From the NCBI RefSeq assembly GCF_014851765.1, contig NZ_JACVAI010000009.1, forward strand, positions 62,001 to 126,000: 64,000 nt of DNA, in the 5' to 3' direction. The notes under the pieces are model-generated. The model was not told where the DNA came from. It did no database searches and saw nothing but the letters and a program-made list of their open reading frames with translations. Shown one piece after another: positions 49,843 to 59,720 of the stretch. The translations under genes were made by a program, and so were the position numbers. The DNA comes from Pseudomonas sp. PDM04. Its GTDB lineage: Bacteria > Pseudomonadota > Gammaproteobacteria > Pseudomonadales > Pseudomonadaceae. Every line of letters starts with the position of its first letter. The first letter of the stretch is position 1.

Positions 49843-49928
49843 GCCGAGGTGGTGGAATTGGTAGACACGCAACCTTGAGGTGGTTGTGCCCATAGGGTGT
49901 AGGGGTTCGAGTCCCCTTCTCGGTACCA
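49843..49928 (+). tRNA. tRNA-Leu (anticodon GAG)
   Basis: An 86-nt cloverleaf with long variable arm: 5' GCCGAGG pairs with TCTCGGT, T-arm GGGTTCGAGTCCC, encoded CCA. The anticodon GAG lies in CCTTGAGGTGG. Confidence 0.97.
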
Positions 49929-49940
49929 ATTAGTCAGGAG

Positions 49941-49963
49941 AGCCCGCTGTTGCGGGCTTTCTT
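49941..49963 (+). terminator. Terminator after tRNA-Leu
   Basis: AGCCCGC-TGTT-GCGGGCTTTCTT. Confidence 0.75.
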
Positions 49964-50025
49964 GCAGGTGGAAGGTTACATTGACCCTGTAGGGGATCGG
50001 TCGTATACTTCCGCCCCAGCTTTGT

Positions 50026-50102
<77 letters not shown>

Positions 50103-50110
50103 GTTTCAGG

Positions 50111-50133
50111 AGCCCCTATTCAGGGGCTTTTTG
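50111..50133 (+). terminator. Terminator after tRNA-fMet
   Basis: AGCCCC-TATTCA-GGGGCTTTTTG; partial read-through would supply the rimP operon. Confidence 0.75.
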
Positions 50134-50228
50134 TTAGCTGAATACTTTTTGACGCCGATGTTCAATGGCGATCTCATGTGGGCTTTTTGCCCATTTTTTA
50201 TTTGCAAAGCATGCACAAGGGGGTTCAG

Positions 50229-50687
50229 GTGTCGAGCAAGCTAGAACAGCTGCAGGCCTTGTTGGCCCCGGTAGTCGAGGCTCTTGGCTATCAATGCTGG
50301 GGGATCGAATTCATCTCTCAAGGCAAACATTCGGTCCTGCGAATCTATATCGATAAAGAGGGCGGCATTCTGATTGATGACTGCACCGCAGTGAGCCATC
50401 AGGCCAGTGCAGTCCTCGATGTCGAAGACCCGATCAGTTCCGAATACACCCTTGAGGTGTCCTCTCCTGGCATGGATCGCCCACTGTTCACCTTGGAACA
50501 GTTTGCCTCGCATGCCGGTGAACAAGTGAAGATCAAGCTGCGCTCGCCTTTCGAAGGTCGACGCAACTTTCAGGGCCTTCTGCGTGGGGTAGAAGAGCAG
50601 GACGTCGTGGTGCAGGTAGATGACCACGAGTTCCTGTTGCCGATCGATATGATCGACAAGGCCAATATTATTCCCAGTTTTGACTGA
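50229..50687 (+). CDS. rimP: Ribosome maturation factor RimP
   Basis: A protein of 152 residues needed for 30S maturation. Family stretches LAPVVEALGYQCWGIEF and VSSPGMDRPLFTLEQF are visible. GTG at 50229 is chosen because AAGGGGG is well spaced; an in-frame ATG at 50211 would add 6 residues. It precedes nusA. Confidence 0.95.
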   Translation: MSSKLEQLQALLAPVVEALGYQCWGIEFISQGKHSVLRIYIDKEGGILIDDCTAVSHQASAVLDVEDPISSEYTLEVSSPGMDRPLFTLEQFASHAGEQVKIKLRSPFEGRRNFQGLLRGVEEQDVVVQVDDHEFLLPIDMIDKANIIPSFD

Positions 50688-50734
50688 GACGCGGATCCCG
50701 CGGATCCAATGGCTTGCGAAAGGCGAGGCGTACG

Positions 50735-52216
50735 ATGAGCAAAGAAGTACTGCTGGTTGTTGAGTCGGTATCCAATGAAAAAGGCGTACCGCCCAATGTG
50801 ATTTTTGAAGCGCTGGAGCTGGCTCTGGCCACTGCTACCAAAAAGCGTTTCGAGGACGAAGTCGATCTGCGTGTGGAAATCAATCGCCACACCGGTGCAT
50901 ACGAGACATTCCGTCGCTGGACAGTCGTCGAGGAAGATGACCTGGACGACCCGGCGATCGAAACCTGGCCGAGCAAGGTTGCCCAGACGCACCCTGGCGC
51001 CAAGGTTGGCGATGTCGTCGAAGAAAAGATCGAGTCCATCGAGTTCGGTCGCATCGCTGCGCAGACTGCCAAGCAAGTCATTGTGCAGAAGGTCCGCGAA
51101 GCCGAGCGTGCTCAAGTCGTTGACGCCTATCGCGAGCGCCTGGGGGAAATCATCTCCGGCACCGTGAAGAAAGTGACCCGTGACAACGTGATCGTCGACC
51201 TGGGTAACAACGCCGAGGCGTTGCTGGCCCGTGAAGACATCATCTCTCGCGAAACTTTCCGGGTCGGCGTGCGTTTGCGCGCACTGCTCAAGGAAATCCG
51301 CACCGAGAACCGCGGCCCGCAACTGATCCTGTCGCGTACCGCGCCGGAAATGCTGATCGAGCTGTTCCGCATCGAAGTGCCGGAAATTGCTGAAGGGCTG
51401 ATCGAAGTCATGGCTGCCTCCCGCGACCCGGGTTCGCGCGCCAAGATCGCCGTTCGCTCCAAGGACAAGCGCATCGACCCGCAAGGCGCCTGCATCGGTA
51501 TGCGCGGTTCGCGCGTCCAGGCAGTGTCGGGTGAGTTGGGCGGTGAGCGTGTGGACATCGTCCTGTGGGACGATAACCCGGCTCAATTCGTGATCAACGC
51601 CATGTCCCCGGCTGAGGTTGCGGCAATTATCGTTGACGAAGATGCCCACGCCATGGACATCGCCGTTGGCGCAGACAATCTGGCTCAGGCCATCGGTCGT
51701 GGGGGTCAGAACGTGCGTCTGGCCAGCCAGTTGACTGGCTGGACCCTGAACGTCATGACCGAATCGGACATCCAGGCCAAGCAGCAAGCAGAAACCGGCG
51801 ATATCCTGCGCAACTTCATCGACGAGCTGGAAGTCGACGAAGAGCTGGCACAGGTGCTGGTAGATGAAGGCTTCACCAGCCTGGAAGAGATTGCCTACGT
51901 ACCGTTGGAAGAAATGCTCAACATCGACGGCTTTGACGAAGAGATCGTCAACGAGCTTCGCGCTCGTGCCAAGGATCGTTTGTTGACCAAAGCCATCGCT
52001 ACTGAGGAAAAGCTGGCAGACGCCCATCCGGCCGAAGACCTGCTCTCGCTTGAGGGTATGGACAAGGATTTGGCGATGGAACTGGCGGTGCGCGGCGTAA
52101 TTACCCGCGAAGACCTGGCCGAGCAGTCTATTGACGACCTGCTCGACATCGACGGCATCGACGATGATCGTGCCGGCAAGTTGATCATGGCCGCCCGAGC
52201 CCACTGGTTCGAGTAA
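50735..52216 (+). CDS. nusA: Transcription factor NusA
   Basis: A protein of 493 residues: N-terminal RNA polymerase-binding domain (1-130), S1 (about 135-200), two KH domains (about 205-345, with GACIGMRGSRV and IGRGGQNVRLA) and two acidic helix-hairpin repeats (about 365-490) as in gamma-proteobacteria. It governs pausing, termination and antitermination. Confidence 0.97.
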   Translation: MSKEVLLVVESVSNEKGVPPNVIFEALELALATATKKRFEDEVDLRVEINRHTGAYETFRRWTVVEEDDLDDPAIETWPSKVAQTHPGAKVGDVVEEKIESIEFGRIAAQTAKQVIVQKVREAERAQVVDAYRERLGEIISGTVKKVTRDNVIVDLGNNAEALLAREDIISRETFRVGVRLRALLKEIRTENRGPQLILSRTAPEMLIELFRIEVPEIAEGLIEVMAASRDPGSRAKIAVRSKDKRIDPQGACIGMRGSRVQAVSGELGGERVDIVLWDDNPAQFVINAMSPAEVAAIIVDEDAHAMDIAVGADNLAQAIGRGGQNVRLASQLTGWTLNVMTESDIQAKQQAETGDILRNFIDELEVDEELAQVLVDEGFTSLEEIAYVPLEEMLNIDGFDEEIVNELRARAKDRLLTKAIATEEKLADAHPAEDLLSLEGMDKDLAMELAVRGVITREDLAEQSIDDLLDIDGIDDDRAGKLIMAARAHWFE

Positions 52217-52243
52217 TTAGGCGCGGCCTGAGGAGAGAAGTGC

Positions 52244-54772
52244 ATGACGCAAGTCACGGTGAAACAACTGGCCGATGAGGTCAAAACACCGGTAGAGCGC
52301 CTGTTGCAGCAGATGCGTGAGGCAGGTCTGCCGCACACCGCCGCCGAAGAACATGTGACTGACAGTGAGAAGCAATCCCTGCTGACTCACTTGAAAAGCA
52401 GCCACAAGGCGAAAGTGGAAGAACCACGCAAGATCACACTGCAGCGTAAAACCACCAGCACCTTGCGTGTTGCTGGCAGCAAAAGCATCAGTGTTGAAGT
52501 TCGTAAAAAGAAAGTGTTCGTACAGCGCAGCGCGGAAGAAATCGAAGCCGAGCGCAAACGCGAGCAGGAAGAGCGTCGTGCAGTAGAAAATGCTGCTCGT
52601 CAGAAGGCTGAAGAAGAAGCCAAGCTTCGCGCCGAAGAAGAAGCGCGTCGCCAGCCTGCTCAGGTTGAAGCGCCTGTTGCTGCGGCCGAGGCGGTTGCAG
52701 CGCCTGCTGCTGTCGAGCCTGTGCGTGAAAGCGCGCCGGCCGTCGCAGCTGCTCCGGCACCTGCGGCCGATACCCGCAAGCGCGACGAACAGCGCCGTCC
52801 GGACAAACCACGTGCCGACGATAACAGTCGTCGCGGCGGTGGCGATGGCGAGCGCAAGAACGCTCCGCATCGTGCTTCGGTCAAAGAGAAAGCGCCTGCT
52901 CCACGTGCGGCGCCACGTACCACCGACGAAGAAAGCGATGGCTTCCGTCGTGGTGGTCGCGGCAAGGCCAAGCTGAAAAAGCGCAACGCCCACGGTTTCC
53001 AGAGCCCGACCGGCCCTGTCGTGCGCGAAGTGAAGATCGGCGAGACCATCACTGTGGGCGATCTGGCCCAACAGATGTCGGTCAAGGCTGCCGAGATCAT
53101 CAAGTTCATGTTCAAACTGGGTACTCCAGCGACCATCAACCAGGTACTGGATCAGGAAACTGCCCAACTGGTTGCCGAAGAGCTGGGCCACAAAGTGACC
53201 CTGATCAGCGACACCGCCCTGGAAGATTCCCTGGCCGAGTCCCTGAAGTTTGAAGGCGAGGCGGTTTCCCGTGCGCCGGTCGTGACCGTAATGGGCCACG
53301 TTGACCACGGTAAAACCTCCCTGCTCGACTACATCCGTCGTGCCAAGGTGGCTGCTGGCGAAGCCGGTGGCATTACTCAGCACATCGGTGCGTACCACGT
53401 TGAAACCGACCGTGGCATGGTGACGTTCCTCGATACCCCGGGTCACGCCGCGTTTACCGCGATGCGTGCCCGTGGTGCCAAGGCGACCGACATCGTGATC
53501 CTGGTGGTTGCAGCGGACGACGGCGTGATGCCGCAGACCGTTGAAGCTGTTCAGCATGCCCAGGCCGCCGGTGTTCCGCTGGTCGTGGCAGTGAACAAGA
53601 TCGACAAGCCGGGCGCCGATCTCGATCGCATCCGCAGCGAGTTGTCGGTACACGGCGTGACGTCGGAAGAATGGGGTGGCGACACGCCTTTCGTTCCGGT
53701 TTCGGCGAAGATGGGTACTGGCGTCGACGAACTGCTCGAAGCCGTATTGCTGCAAGCCGAAGTGCTGGAACTGACTGCAACCCCGTCGGCTCCTGGCCGT
53801 GGTGTCGTGGTTGAGTCGCGCCTGGACAAGGGCCGTGGCCCGGTGGCTACCGTTCTGGTTCAAGACGGTACCCTGCGCCAGGGCGACATGGTCCTGGTCG
53901 GTTCGAACTATGGCCGTGTTCGCGCCATGCTCGACGAGAACGGCAAGCCTATCAAGGAAGCCGGTCCGGCCATCCCTGTCGAGATCCTCGGCCTGGACGG
54001 TACCCCGGACGCTGGCGACGAGATGAGCGTGGTTGCAGACGAGAAGAAAGCCCGTGAAGTGGCTCTGTTCCGTCAAGGCAAGTTCCGCGAAGTCAAACTG
54101 GCTCGGGCTCACGCCGGCAAGCTGGAAAACATCTTCGAAAACATGGGTCAGGAAGAGAAGAAGACGCTCAACATCGTCCTCAAATCCGACGTCCGTGGTT
54201 CGCTGGAAGCTCTGCAAGGCGCTCTGAATGGCCTGGGCAACGACGAAGTGCAAGTGCGCGTAGTCGGTGGCGGCGTCGGTGGTATCACCGAGTCCGACGC
54301 CAACCTGGCACTGGCCTCCAACGCTGTACTGTTCGGCTTCAACGTGCGTGCCGATGCCGGTGCTCGCAAGATCGTCGAGCAGGAAGGTCTGGATATGCGT
54401 TACTACAACGTGATCTACGACATCATCGAAGACGTCAAGAAAGCCCTGACCGGCATGCTCGGCAGCGATGTTCGCGAGAACATTCTGGGTGTGGCCGAAG
54501 TGCGTGACGTGTTCCGTTCGCCGAAGTTTGGCGCGATCGCCGGTTGCATGGTGATCGAAGGTGTTGTTCACCGTAACCGTCCGATCCGTGTACTGCGTGA
54601 AGACATCGTTATCTTCGAAGGCGAGCTGGAATCCCTGCGCCGCTTCAAGGATGACGCGTCCGAAGTGCGTGCCGGCATGGAATGCGGTATCGGCGTGAAG
54701 AGCTACAACGACGTCAAAGTCGGTGACAAGATCGAAGTCTTCGAGAAGGTTCAGGTTGCTCGCAGCCTCTAA
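52244..54772 (+). CDS. infB: Translation initiation factor IF-2
   Basis: A protein of 842 residues. N-terminal domain with charged Ala/Glu/Lys-rich linker (about 60-240), then the GTPase: G1 GHVDHGKTS (about 350), G3 DTPGHAAF, G4 NKIDKP; domains II-IV follow. It brings fMet-tRNA to the 30S subunit. GAGGAG precedes the ATG. The GC-rich linker shows no frame break. Confidence 0.97.
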   Translation: MTQVTVKQLADEVKTPVERLLQQMREAGLPHTAAEEHVTDSEKQSLLTHLKSSHKAKVEEPRKITLQRKTTSTLRVAGSKSISVEVRKKKVFVQRSAEEIEAERKREQEERRAVENAARQKAEEEAKLRAEEEARRQPAQVEAPVAAAEAVAAPAAVEPVRESAPAVAAAPAPAADTRKRDEQRRPDKPRADDNSRRGGGDGERKNAPHRASVKEKAPAPRAAPRTTDEESDGFRRGGRGKAKLKKRNAHGFQSPTGPVVREVKIGETITVGDLAQQMSVKAAEIIKFMFKLGTPATINQVLDQETAQLVAEELGHKVTLISDTALEDSLAESLKFEGEAVSRAPVVTVMGHVDHGKTSLLDYIRRAKVAAGEAGGITQHIGAYHVETDRGMVTFLDTPGHAAFTAMRARGAKATDIVILVVAADDGVMPQTVEAVQHAQAAGVPLVVAVNKIDKPGADLDRIRSELSVHGVTSEEWGGDTPFVPVSAKMGTGVDELLEAVLLQAEVLELTATPSAPGRGVVVESRLDKGRGPVATVLVQDGTLRQGDMVLVGSNYGRVRAMLDENGKPIKEAGPAIPVEILGLDGTPDAGDEMSVVADEKKAREVALFRQGKFREVKLARAHAGKLENIFENMGQEEKKTLNIVLKSDVRGSLEALQGALNGLGNDEVQVRVVGGGVGGITESDANLALASNAVLFGFNVRADAGARKIVEQEGLDMRYYNVIYDIIEDVKKALTGMLGSDVRENILGVAEVRDVFRSPKFGAIAGCMVIEGVVHRNRPIRVLREDIVIFEGELESLRRFKDDASEVRAGMECGIGVKSYNDVKVGDKIEVFEKVQVARSL

Positions 54773-54843
54773 CTCGCGCACTTCAGGGGCCACGCCACGC
54801 CGCTGCATGTCAATGCGCGGCACGGTGTCAGTGCTCTGAACGC

Positions 54844-54879
54844 AACGCCCGGTCTGGCTTTTTGCCAGGCCGGGCGTTT
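54844..54879 (+). repeat. Strong hairpin between infB and rbfA
   Basis: AACGCCCGGtCTGGC-TTTTT-GCCAGgCCGGGCGTT followed by TGCC, no long T-run. It may be an RNase processing site or weak terminator in the nusA-infB-rbfA message. Confidence 0.6.
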
Positions 54880-54932
54880 GCCGCTTTCAGACCCTTCGGA
54901 TTTCACCGTGGGGCAGTAACAGGTAACAAGAC

Positions 54933-55334
54933 ATGGCAAAAGAATACAGCCGTACCCAGCGTATCGGCGATCAGATGCAGCGTGAGCTGGCACAACTGAT
55001 CCGTCGTGAAGTCAAAGATCCACGCGTCGGTCTGGTGACCATTACCGCTGTTGAAGTCAGCCGTGACGTCGGTCACGCCAAGATCTTCATCACCGTGATG
55101 GGCCAGGACAACGCCGAAGACATCGCGCAAAGCATCAAGGTGCTCAACTCCGCTGCCGGTTTCCTGCGCATGCAGCTGGCCCGCGAAATGAAGTTGCGCA
55201 GCGTTCCACAGCTGCACTTCCACTACGACGAAAGCGTCGTGCGGGGCGCGCACCTGTCGGCCCTGATCGAGCGTGCGGTGGCTGAGGACAGTCAGCACCC
55301 GGTTGCGGCAGAAGCCGAAGACACCAAGGAGTAA
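54933..55334 (+). CDS. rbfA: Ribosome-binding factor RbfA
   Basis: A protein of 133 residues with a KH-like fold: RIGDQMQRELAQLIRREVKDPRVG at the start, and LHFHYDESVVRGAHLS. It matures the 30S subunit and is needed in the cold. It precedes truB by 3 bp. Confidence 0.96.
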   Translation: MAKEYSRTQRIGDQMQRELAQLIRREVKDPRVGLVTITAVEVSRDVGHAKIFITVMGQDNAEDIAQSIKVLNSAAGFLRMQLAREMKLRSVPQLHFHYDESVVRGAHLSALIERAVAEDSQHPVAAEAEDTKE

Positions 55335-55337
55335 CCG

Positions 55338-56255
55338 GTGGCTCAGGTCAAACGTATCCGTCGTAACGTCAGCGGCATCATCCTGCTCGACAAGCCCCTG
55401 GGGTTTACCTCGAACGCGGCCCTGCAGAAGGTTCGCTGGCTGCTCAACGCCGAAAAGGCGGGGCACACCGGCAGTCTCGACCCGCTGGCGACCGGCGTGT
55501 TGCCGTTGTGTTTCGGCGAGGCCACCAAGTTCTCGCAATACCTGCTCGATTCCGACAAGGGGTACGAAACCCTGGCGCAACTGGGCAAGACCACCAGCAC
55601 GGCGGATGCCGAAGGTGAAGTTTTGCAGGAGCGCCCGGTGACCGTTGGTCGATCCGATGTCGAAGCGGTGCTGCCGAAATTTCGCGGCCAAATCAGTCAG
55701 ATACCGCCGATGTATTCAGCGCTCAAGCGTGATGGGCAGCCGTTGTACAAGCTCGCTCGTGCAGGTGAAGTAGTGGAGCGCGAACCGCGTTCTGTTACTA
55801 TTGCGCGCTTGGAATTGCTGGCCTTCGAAGGTGATACTGCTCGGCTTGCGGTGGATTGCAGCAAAGGCACCTATATCCGTACCCTGGTGGAGGATATTGG
55901 TGAGCAACTCGGTTGTGGCGCTTACGTGGCAGAATTGCGACGTACCCAGGCCGGGCCTTTCACGCTGGCGCAGACGGTCACGCTCGAAGAGCTGGAAGCG
56001 GTGCATGCCGAAGGCGGCAACGAAGCGGTCGATCGCTTCCTGATGCCATCGGACAGCGGCTTGCTGGATTGGCCGTTGTTGCAGTTCTCGGAGGCGAGTG
56101 CTTTCTACTGGCTCAACGGCCAACCGGTACGTGCCCCGGACGCCCCGAAATTCGGCATGGTGCGGGTACAGGATCACAATGGTCGCTTCATCGGTATCGG
56201 TGAAGTGAGCGAAGACGGGCGCATCGCGCCGCGTCGACTGATTCGGTCAGAATGA
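55338..56255 (+). CDS. truB: tRNA pseudouridine-55 synthase TruB
   Basis: A protein of 305 residues. LLDKPLGFTSN and KAGHTGSLDPLATGVLP with the catalytic Asp (about 48) are present, and a PUA-like C-terminus. It makes Psi55 in tRNA. Starts with GTG after an AAGGAG at the end of rbfA. Confidence 0.97.
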   Translation: MAQVKRIRRNVSGIILLDKPLGFTSNAALQKVRWLLNAEKAGHTGSLDPLATGVLPLCFGEATKFSQYLLDSDKGYETLAQLGKTTSTADAEGEVLQERPVTVGRSDVEAVLPKFRGQISQIPPMYSALKRDGQPLYKLARAGEVVEREPRSVTIARLELLAFEGDTARLAVDCSKGTYIRTLVEDIGEQLGCGAYVAELRRTQAGPFTLAQTVTLEELEAVHAEGGNEAVDRFLMPSDSGLLDWPLLQFSEASAFYWLNGQPVRAPDAPKFGMVRVQDHNGRFIGIGEVSEDGRIAPRRLIRSE

Positions 56256-56416
56256 CCGGAACCAGTGGGGTGTGAAGGCGTCGTTGCTTTTGCACCCATT
56301 GGGACGAGGGTGGCTGTTAGCAGGCATGGTCACTTCTCATTTTTAGATACAGGGATTTGTCCCTGGCCTGTTGAAGCTGTTTCCCTGAAACAGTTTCCTG
56401 ATAAAAGGATTGCCTC

Positions 56417-56686
56417 ATGGCTCTCGACGTTCAAGAAAAAGCTCAAATCGTAGCTGACTACCAGCAAGCTGTTGGTGACACTGGTTCGCCAGAAGTGCAA
56501 GTTGCACTGCTGACCCACAACATCAACAAACTGCAAGGTCACTTCAAGGCCAACGGTAAAGATCACCACTCCCGTCGTGGTCTGATCCGCATGGTAAACC
56601 AGCGTCGCAAGCTGCTGGACTACCTGAAAGGCAAGGACGTGAGCCGTTACAGCGCTCTGATCGCTCGCCTGGGTCTGCGTCGCTAA
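56417..56686 (+). CDS. rpsO: Ribosomal protein S15
   Basis: A protein of 89 residues, the normal length: QKAQIVADYQQAVGDTGSPE at the start (minus first residues) and SRRGLIRMVNQRRKLLDYLK in the core. It binds the 16S central domain. In E. coli it represses its own mRNA; the 160 bp leader here may do the same, but a pseudoknot was not traced. Confidence 0.98.
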   Translation: MALDVQEKAQIVADYQQAVGDTGSPEVQVALLTHNINKLQGHFKANGKDHHSRRGLIRMVNQRRKLLDYLKGKDVSRYSALIARLGLRR

Positions 56687-56882
56687 TCAGCGATTGCGCT
56701 AGAGGTTGGTTGTCTGTCGCACGTCAGTGGGTTTCCCGCTGGCTTGCGGCAGGCTCCCAGCCTCAAGTTTTATCTGGATGCACGTTTTACCCTGGACAGG
56801 CGTTGGGCCGATTCCCGACATTGCCCAAGAATTTCGCAAGAAGACAAGTTCCCCCAAGAGCCACAAAAGAAGGTAGGACACC

Positions 56883-58988
56883 GTGAACCCGGTAATCAAA
56901 AAATTCCAGTTCGGTCAGTCGACCGTTACCCTCGAGACTGGCCGTATCGCCCGTCAGGCCTCCGGCGCAGTACTGGTCACCGTTGACGACGACGTCAGCG
57001 TATTGGTGACCGTAGTCGGTGCCAAGCAAGCCGATCCAGGCAAGGGCTTCTTCCCTCTGTCCGTTCACTACCAGGAAAAGACTTACGCTGCCGGTAAGAT
57101 CCCTGGCGGTTTCTTCAAGCGCGAAGGCCGTCCTTCCGAGAAAGAGACCCTGACTTCCCGACTGATCGACCGTCCGATCCGTCCGCTGTTCCCGGAAGGC
57201 TTCATGAACGAAGTGCAGGTTGTCTGCACCGTCGTTTCCACCAGCAAGAAAACCGATCCGGACATCGCTGCGATGATCGGTACTTCGGCTGCGCTGGCCA
57301 TCTCCGGTATTCCTTTCGATGGCCCGATCGGCGCCGCTCGCGTCGCTTTCCATGAAAGCACCGGCTACCTGCTGAACCCGACCTACGAGCAATTGGCGGC
57401 TTCCAGCCTGGACATGGTCGTTGCCGGTACCGAAGAAGCCGTGCTGATGGTTGAATCCGAAGCCAAAGAGCTGACCGAAGACCAGATGCTGGGCGCCGTG
57501 CTGTTTGCCCACGATGAGTTCCAGTCGGTCATCAAGGCTGTCAAGGAACTGGCTGCCGAAGCGGCCAAGCCAACCTGGACCTGGGCTCCACAGGCAGAAG
57601 CCACCGAACTGCTGGGCGCGATCCGTGCCGAGTTCGGCGAAGCGATCTCCCAGGCCTACACCATCACCGTCAAGGCCGACCGCTACGCTCGCCTGGGCGA
57701 GCTGAAGGACCAGGTCGTTGCCAAGCTGGCCCGCGAAGACGGCCAGCCTTCCGCTGCCGACGTCAAAGCGGCTTTCGGTGAAATCGAATACCGCACCGTT
57801 CGCGAAAACATCGTCAACGGCAAGCCACGTATCGACGGTCGCGACACCCGCACCGTCCGTCCGCTGAACATCGAAGTCGGCGTGCTGCCGAAGACTCACG
57901 GTTCGGCGCTGTTCACCCGTGGTGAAACTCAGGCGCTGGTCGTTGCAACCCTGGGCACCGCCCGTGACGCGCAACTGCTGGACACCCTGGAAGGCGAGAA
58001 GAAAGACCCGTTCATGCTGCACTACAACTTCCCTCCGTTCTCGGTGGGCGAGTGTGGTCGCATGGGTGGCGCCGGTCGTCGTGAAATCGGTCACGGCCGT
58101 CTGGCCCGCCGTTCGGTTCAGGCCATGCTGCCGGCCGCCGACGTGTTCCCGTACACCATTCGCGTAGTGTCGGAAATCACCGAGTCCAACGGTTCGAGCT
58201 CCATGGCTTCGGTCTGCGGCGCTTCCCTGGCCCTGATGGACGCTGGCGTTCCAATGAAGGCACCGGTGGCCGGTATCGCCATGGGTCTGGTCAAGGAAGG
58301 CGAGAAGTTCGCCGTCCTGACTGACATCCTGGGTGACGAAGACCACCTGGGCGACATGGACTTCAAGGTAGCCGGTACCGCCAAGGGCGTGACCGCGCTG
58401 CAGATGGACATCAAGATCAAGGGCATCACCGAAGAGATCATGGAAATCGCCCTGGGCCAGGCCCTGGAAGCGCGCCTGAACATCCTCGGCCAGATGAACC
58501 AGATCATCGGCCAGTCGCGTACCGAGCTGTCGGCCAACGCGCCGACCATGATCGCGATGAAAATCGACACCGACAAAATCCGTGATGTCATCGGTAAAGG
58601 CGGCGCGACCATTCGTGCGATCTGTGAAGAGACCAAGGCTTCGATCGACATCGAAGACGACGGCTCGATCAAGATCTTCGGCGAAACCAAGGAAGCGGCT
58701 GAGGCAGCACGTCAGCGCGTTCTGGGGATCACTGCCGAGGCTGAAATCGGCAAGATCTACGTCGGCAAGGTTGAGCGCATCGTCGACTTCGGCGCATTCG
58801 TCAACATCCTGCCTGGCAAGGACGGTCTGGTTCACATCTCGATGCTGAGCGATGCTCGCGTCGAGAAAGTGACCGACATCCTGAAAGAAGGCCAGGAAGT
58901 GGAAGTACTGGTACTGGACGTGGACAACCGCGGCCGTATCAAGCTGTCCATCAAGGACGTTGCCGCCGCCAAGGCTTCGGGCGTTTAA
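56883..58988 (+). CDS. pnp: Polyribonucleotide nucleotidyltransferase (PNPase)
   Basis: A protein of 701 residues: two RNase PH domains (about 5-210 and 310-540), KH (about 550-610, VIGKGGATIRAI) and S1 (about 620-690). It degrades RNA 3' to 5' with phosphate and joins the degradosome. GTG start with GAAGGTAGG upstream. The 196-bp rpsO-pnp gap is the place of the RNase III control element in E. coli; a clear long stem was not resolved here. Confidence 0.97.
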   Translation: MNPVIKKFQFGQSTVTLETGRIARQASGAVLVTVDDDVSVLVTVVGAKQADPGKGFFPLSVHYQEKTYAAGKIPGGFFKREGRPSEKETLTSRLIDRPIRPLFPEGFMNEVQVVCTVVSTSKKTDPDIAAMIGTSAALAISGIPFDGPIGAARVAFHESTGYLLNPTYEQLAASSLDMVVAGTEEAVLMVESEAKELTEDQMLGAVLFAHDEFQSVIKAVKELAAEAAKPTWTWAPQAEATELLGAIRAEFGEAISQAYTITVKADRYARLGELKDQVVAKLAREDGQPSAADVKAAFGEIEYRTVRENIVNGKPRIDGRDTRTVRPLNIEVGVLPKTHGSALFTRGETQALVVATLGTARDAQLLDTLEGEKKDPFMLHYNFPPFSVGECGRMGGAGRREIGHGRLARRSVQAMLPAADVFPYTIRVVSEITESNGSSSMASVCGASLALMDAGVPMKAPVAGIAMGLVKEGEKFAVLTDILGDEDHLGDMDFKVAGTAKGVTALQMDIKIKGITEEIMEIALGQALEARLNILGQMNQIIGQSRTELSANAPTMIAMKIDTDKIRDVIGKGGATIRAICEETKASIDIEDDGSIKIFGETKEAAEAARQRVLGITAEAEIGKIYVGKVERIVDFGAFVNILPGKDGLVHISMLSDARVEKVTDILKEGQEVEVLVLDVDNRGRIKLSIKDVAAAKASGV

Positions 58989-59021
58989 TCACCCGCCACG
59001 CCTGACGGCTTCATCGTCATG

Positions 59022-59060
59022 AAAAATGCCCCGCAGTGAACGCTGCGGGGCATTTTTTTT
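59022..59060 (+). terminator. Intrinsic terminator after pnp
   Basis: AATGCCCCGCAG-8 nt or less-CTGCGGGGCATT followed by eight T: ends the long rlmE-to-pnp gene block. Confidence 0.92.
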
Positions 59061-59128
59061 GCCTGGATGAAAGGCAAGCGCATCGTGAAGTTGCCTGGCT
59101 TTACCGTCAGTGCTAGGTTTAGCCCACT

Positions 59129-59204
59129 GCCCGTGTAGCTCAGTCGGTAGAGCAGCGCACTCGTAACGCGAAGGTCGCAGGTTCGATTCCTGTTTCGGGC
59201 ACCA
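59129..59204 (+). tRNA. tRNA-Thr (anticodon CGT)
   Basis: A 76-nt cloverleaf: GCCCGTG/TTCGGGC acceptor region, D-arm GCTCAGTCGGTAGAGC, anticodon loop CTCGTAA, T-arm CAGGTTCGATTCCTG, encoded CCA. Confidence 0.95.
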
Positions 59205-59210
59205 TCTCTC

Positions 59211-59720
59211 CTATTTCACCTTCCTGCTCAAGTCTTCGACGGTTCGTTTGAGCTGATCGATGGCCCGGTCCTGATCGCTGACTTTCTGTTTCAGGCTGGA
59301 AATCTCGCTGTTGCTCGAACTCGAACTGGAACCGCTGCTGCGCTTGAGCTCCTCGATCTGTTTGCGCTGGTTGTCCAGGTCGCGCTCCTGCTCTTTGACG
59401 GTGCGCTTGAGTTCATCGATCTCCTTGCTGCTGGAACTGGAGCTGGACCCGCTGCTGCGCTTGAGTTCTTCGAGCTGGCGCCCATGATCGTCGAGCGTTT
59501 CGCGCATTTTCCTGAGGTCAGTGACGTCGATATCGGTTCTGATCAGCACTTCCTTGCCGTACTGGCTTTGAGTGGCGATCATTTTGTCGCCGTATGTCGC
59601 AGAGCCCGTGTTGCTCAGTTCAATGCCGGCCATTGCCATTCCTGGCAGGGCCAGGAGGCTCAACAGGGCCGCGAGCGTGGTAGTGGACAGAGCAGGGGAA
59701 AGCTTCGGGTAGCCAGGCAT
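59211..59720 (-). CDS. Exported coiled-coil protein with duplicated Ser-rich repeat
   Basis: A protein of 169 residues. An N-terminal signal peptide (hydrophobic 14-31, ALPGMAMAG) points to export. Residues about 30-65 form a small beta-rich part; the rest is coiled coil with two copies of ELKRSSGSSSSSS (about 84-97 and 124-136) each followed by a heptad stretch, then ELKRT/QLKRT segments. No family recognised. The frame opens further to 60254, but AAGGA 8 bp before the ATG at 59720 and the signal peptide decide the start. It converges on the tRNA-Thr gene. Confidence 0.8.
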   Translation of the reverse strand: MPGYPKLSPALSTTTLAALLSLLALPGMAMAGIELSNTGSATYGDKMIATQSQYGKEVLIRTDIDVTDLRKMRETLDDHGRQLEELKRSSGSSSSSSSKEIDELKRTVKEQERDLDNQRKQIEELKRSSGSSSSSSNSEISSLKQKVSDQDRAIDQLKRTVEDLSRKVK

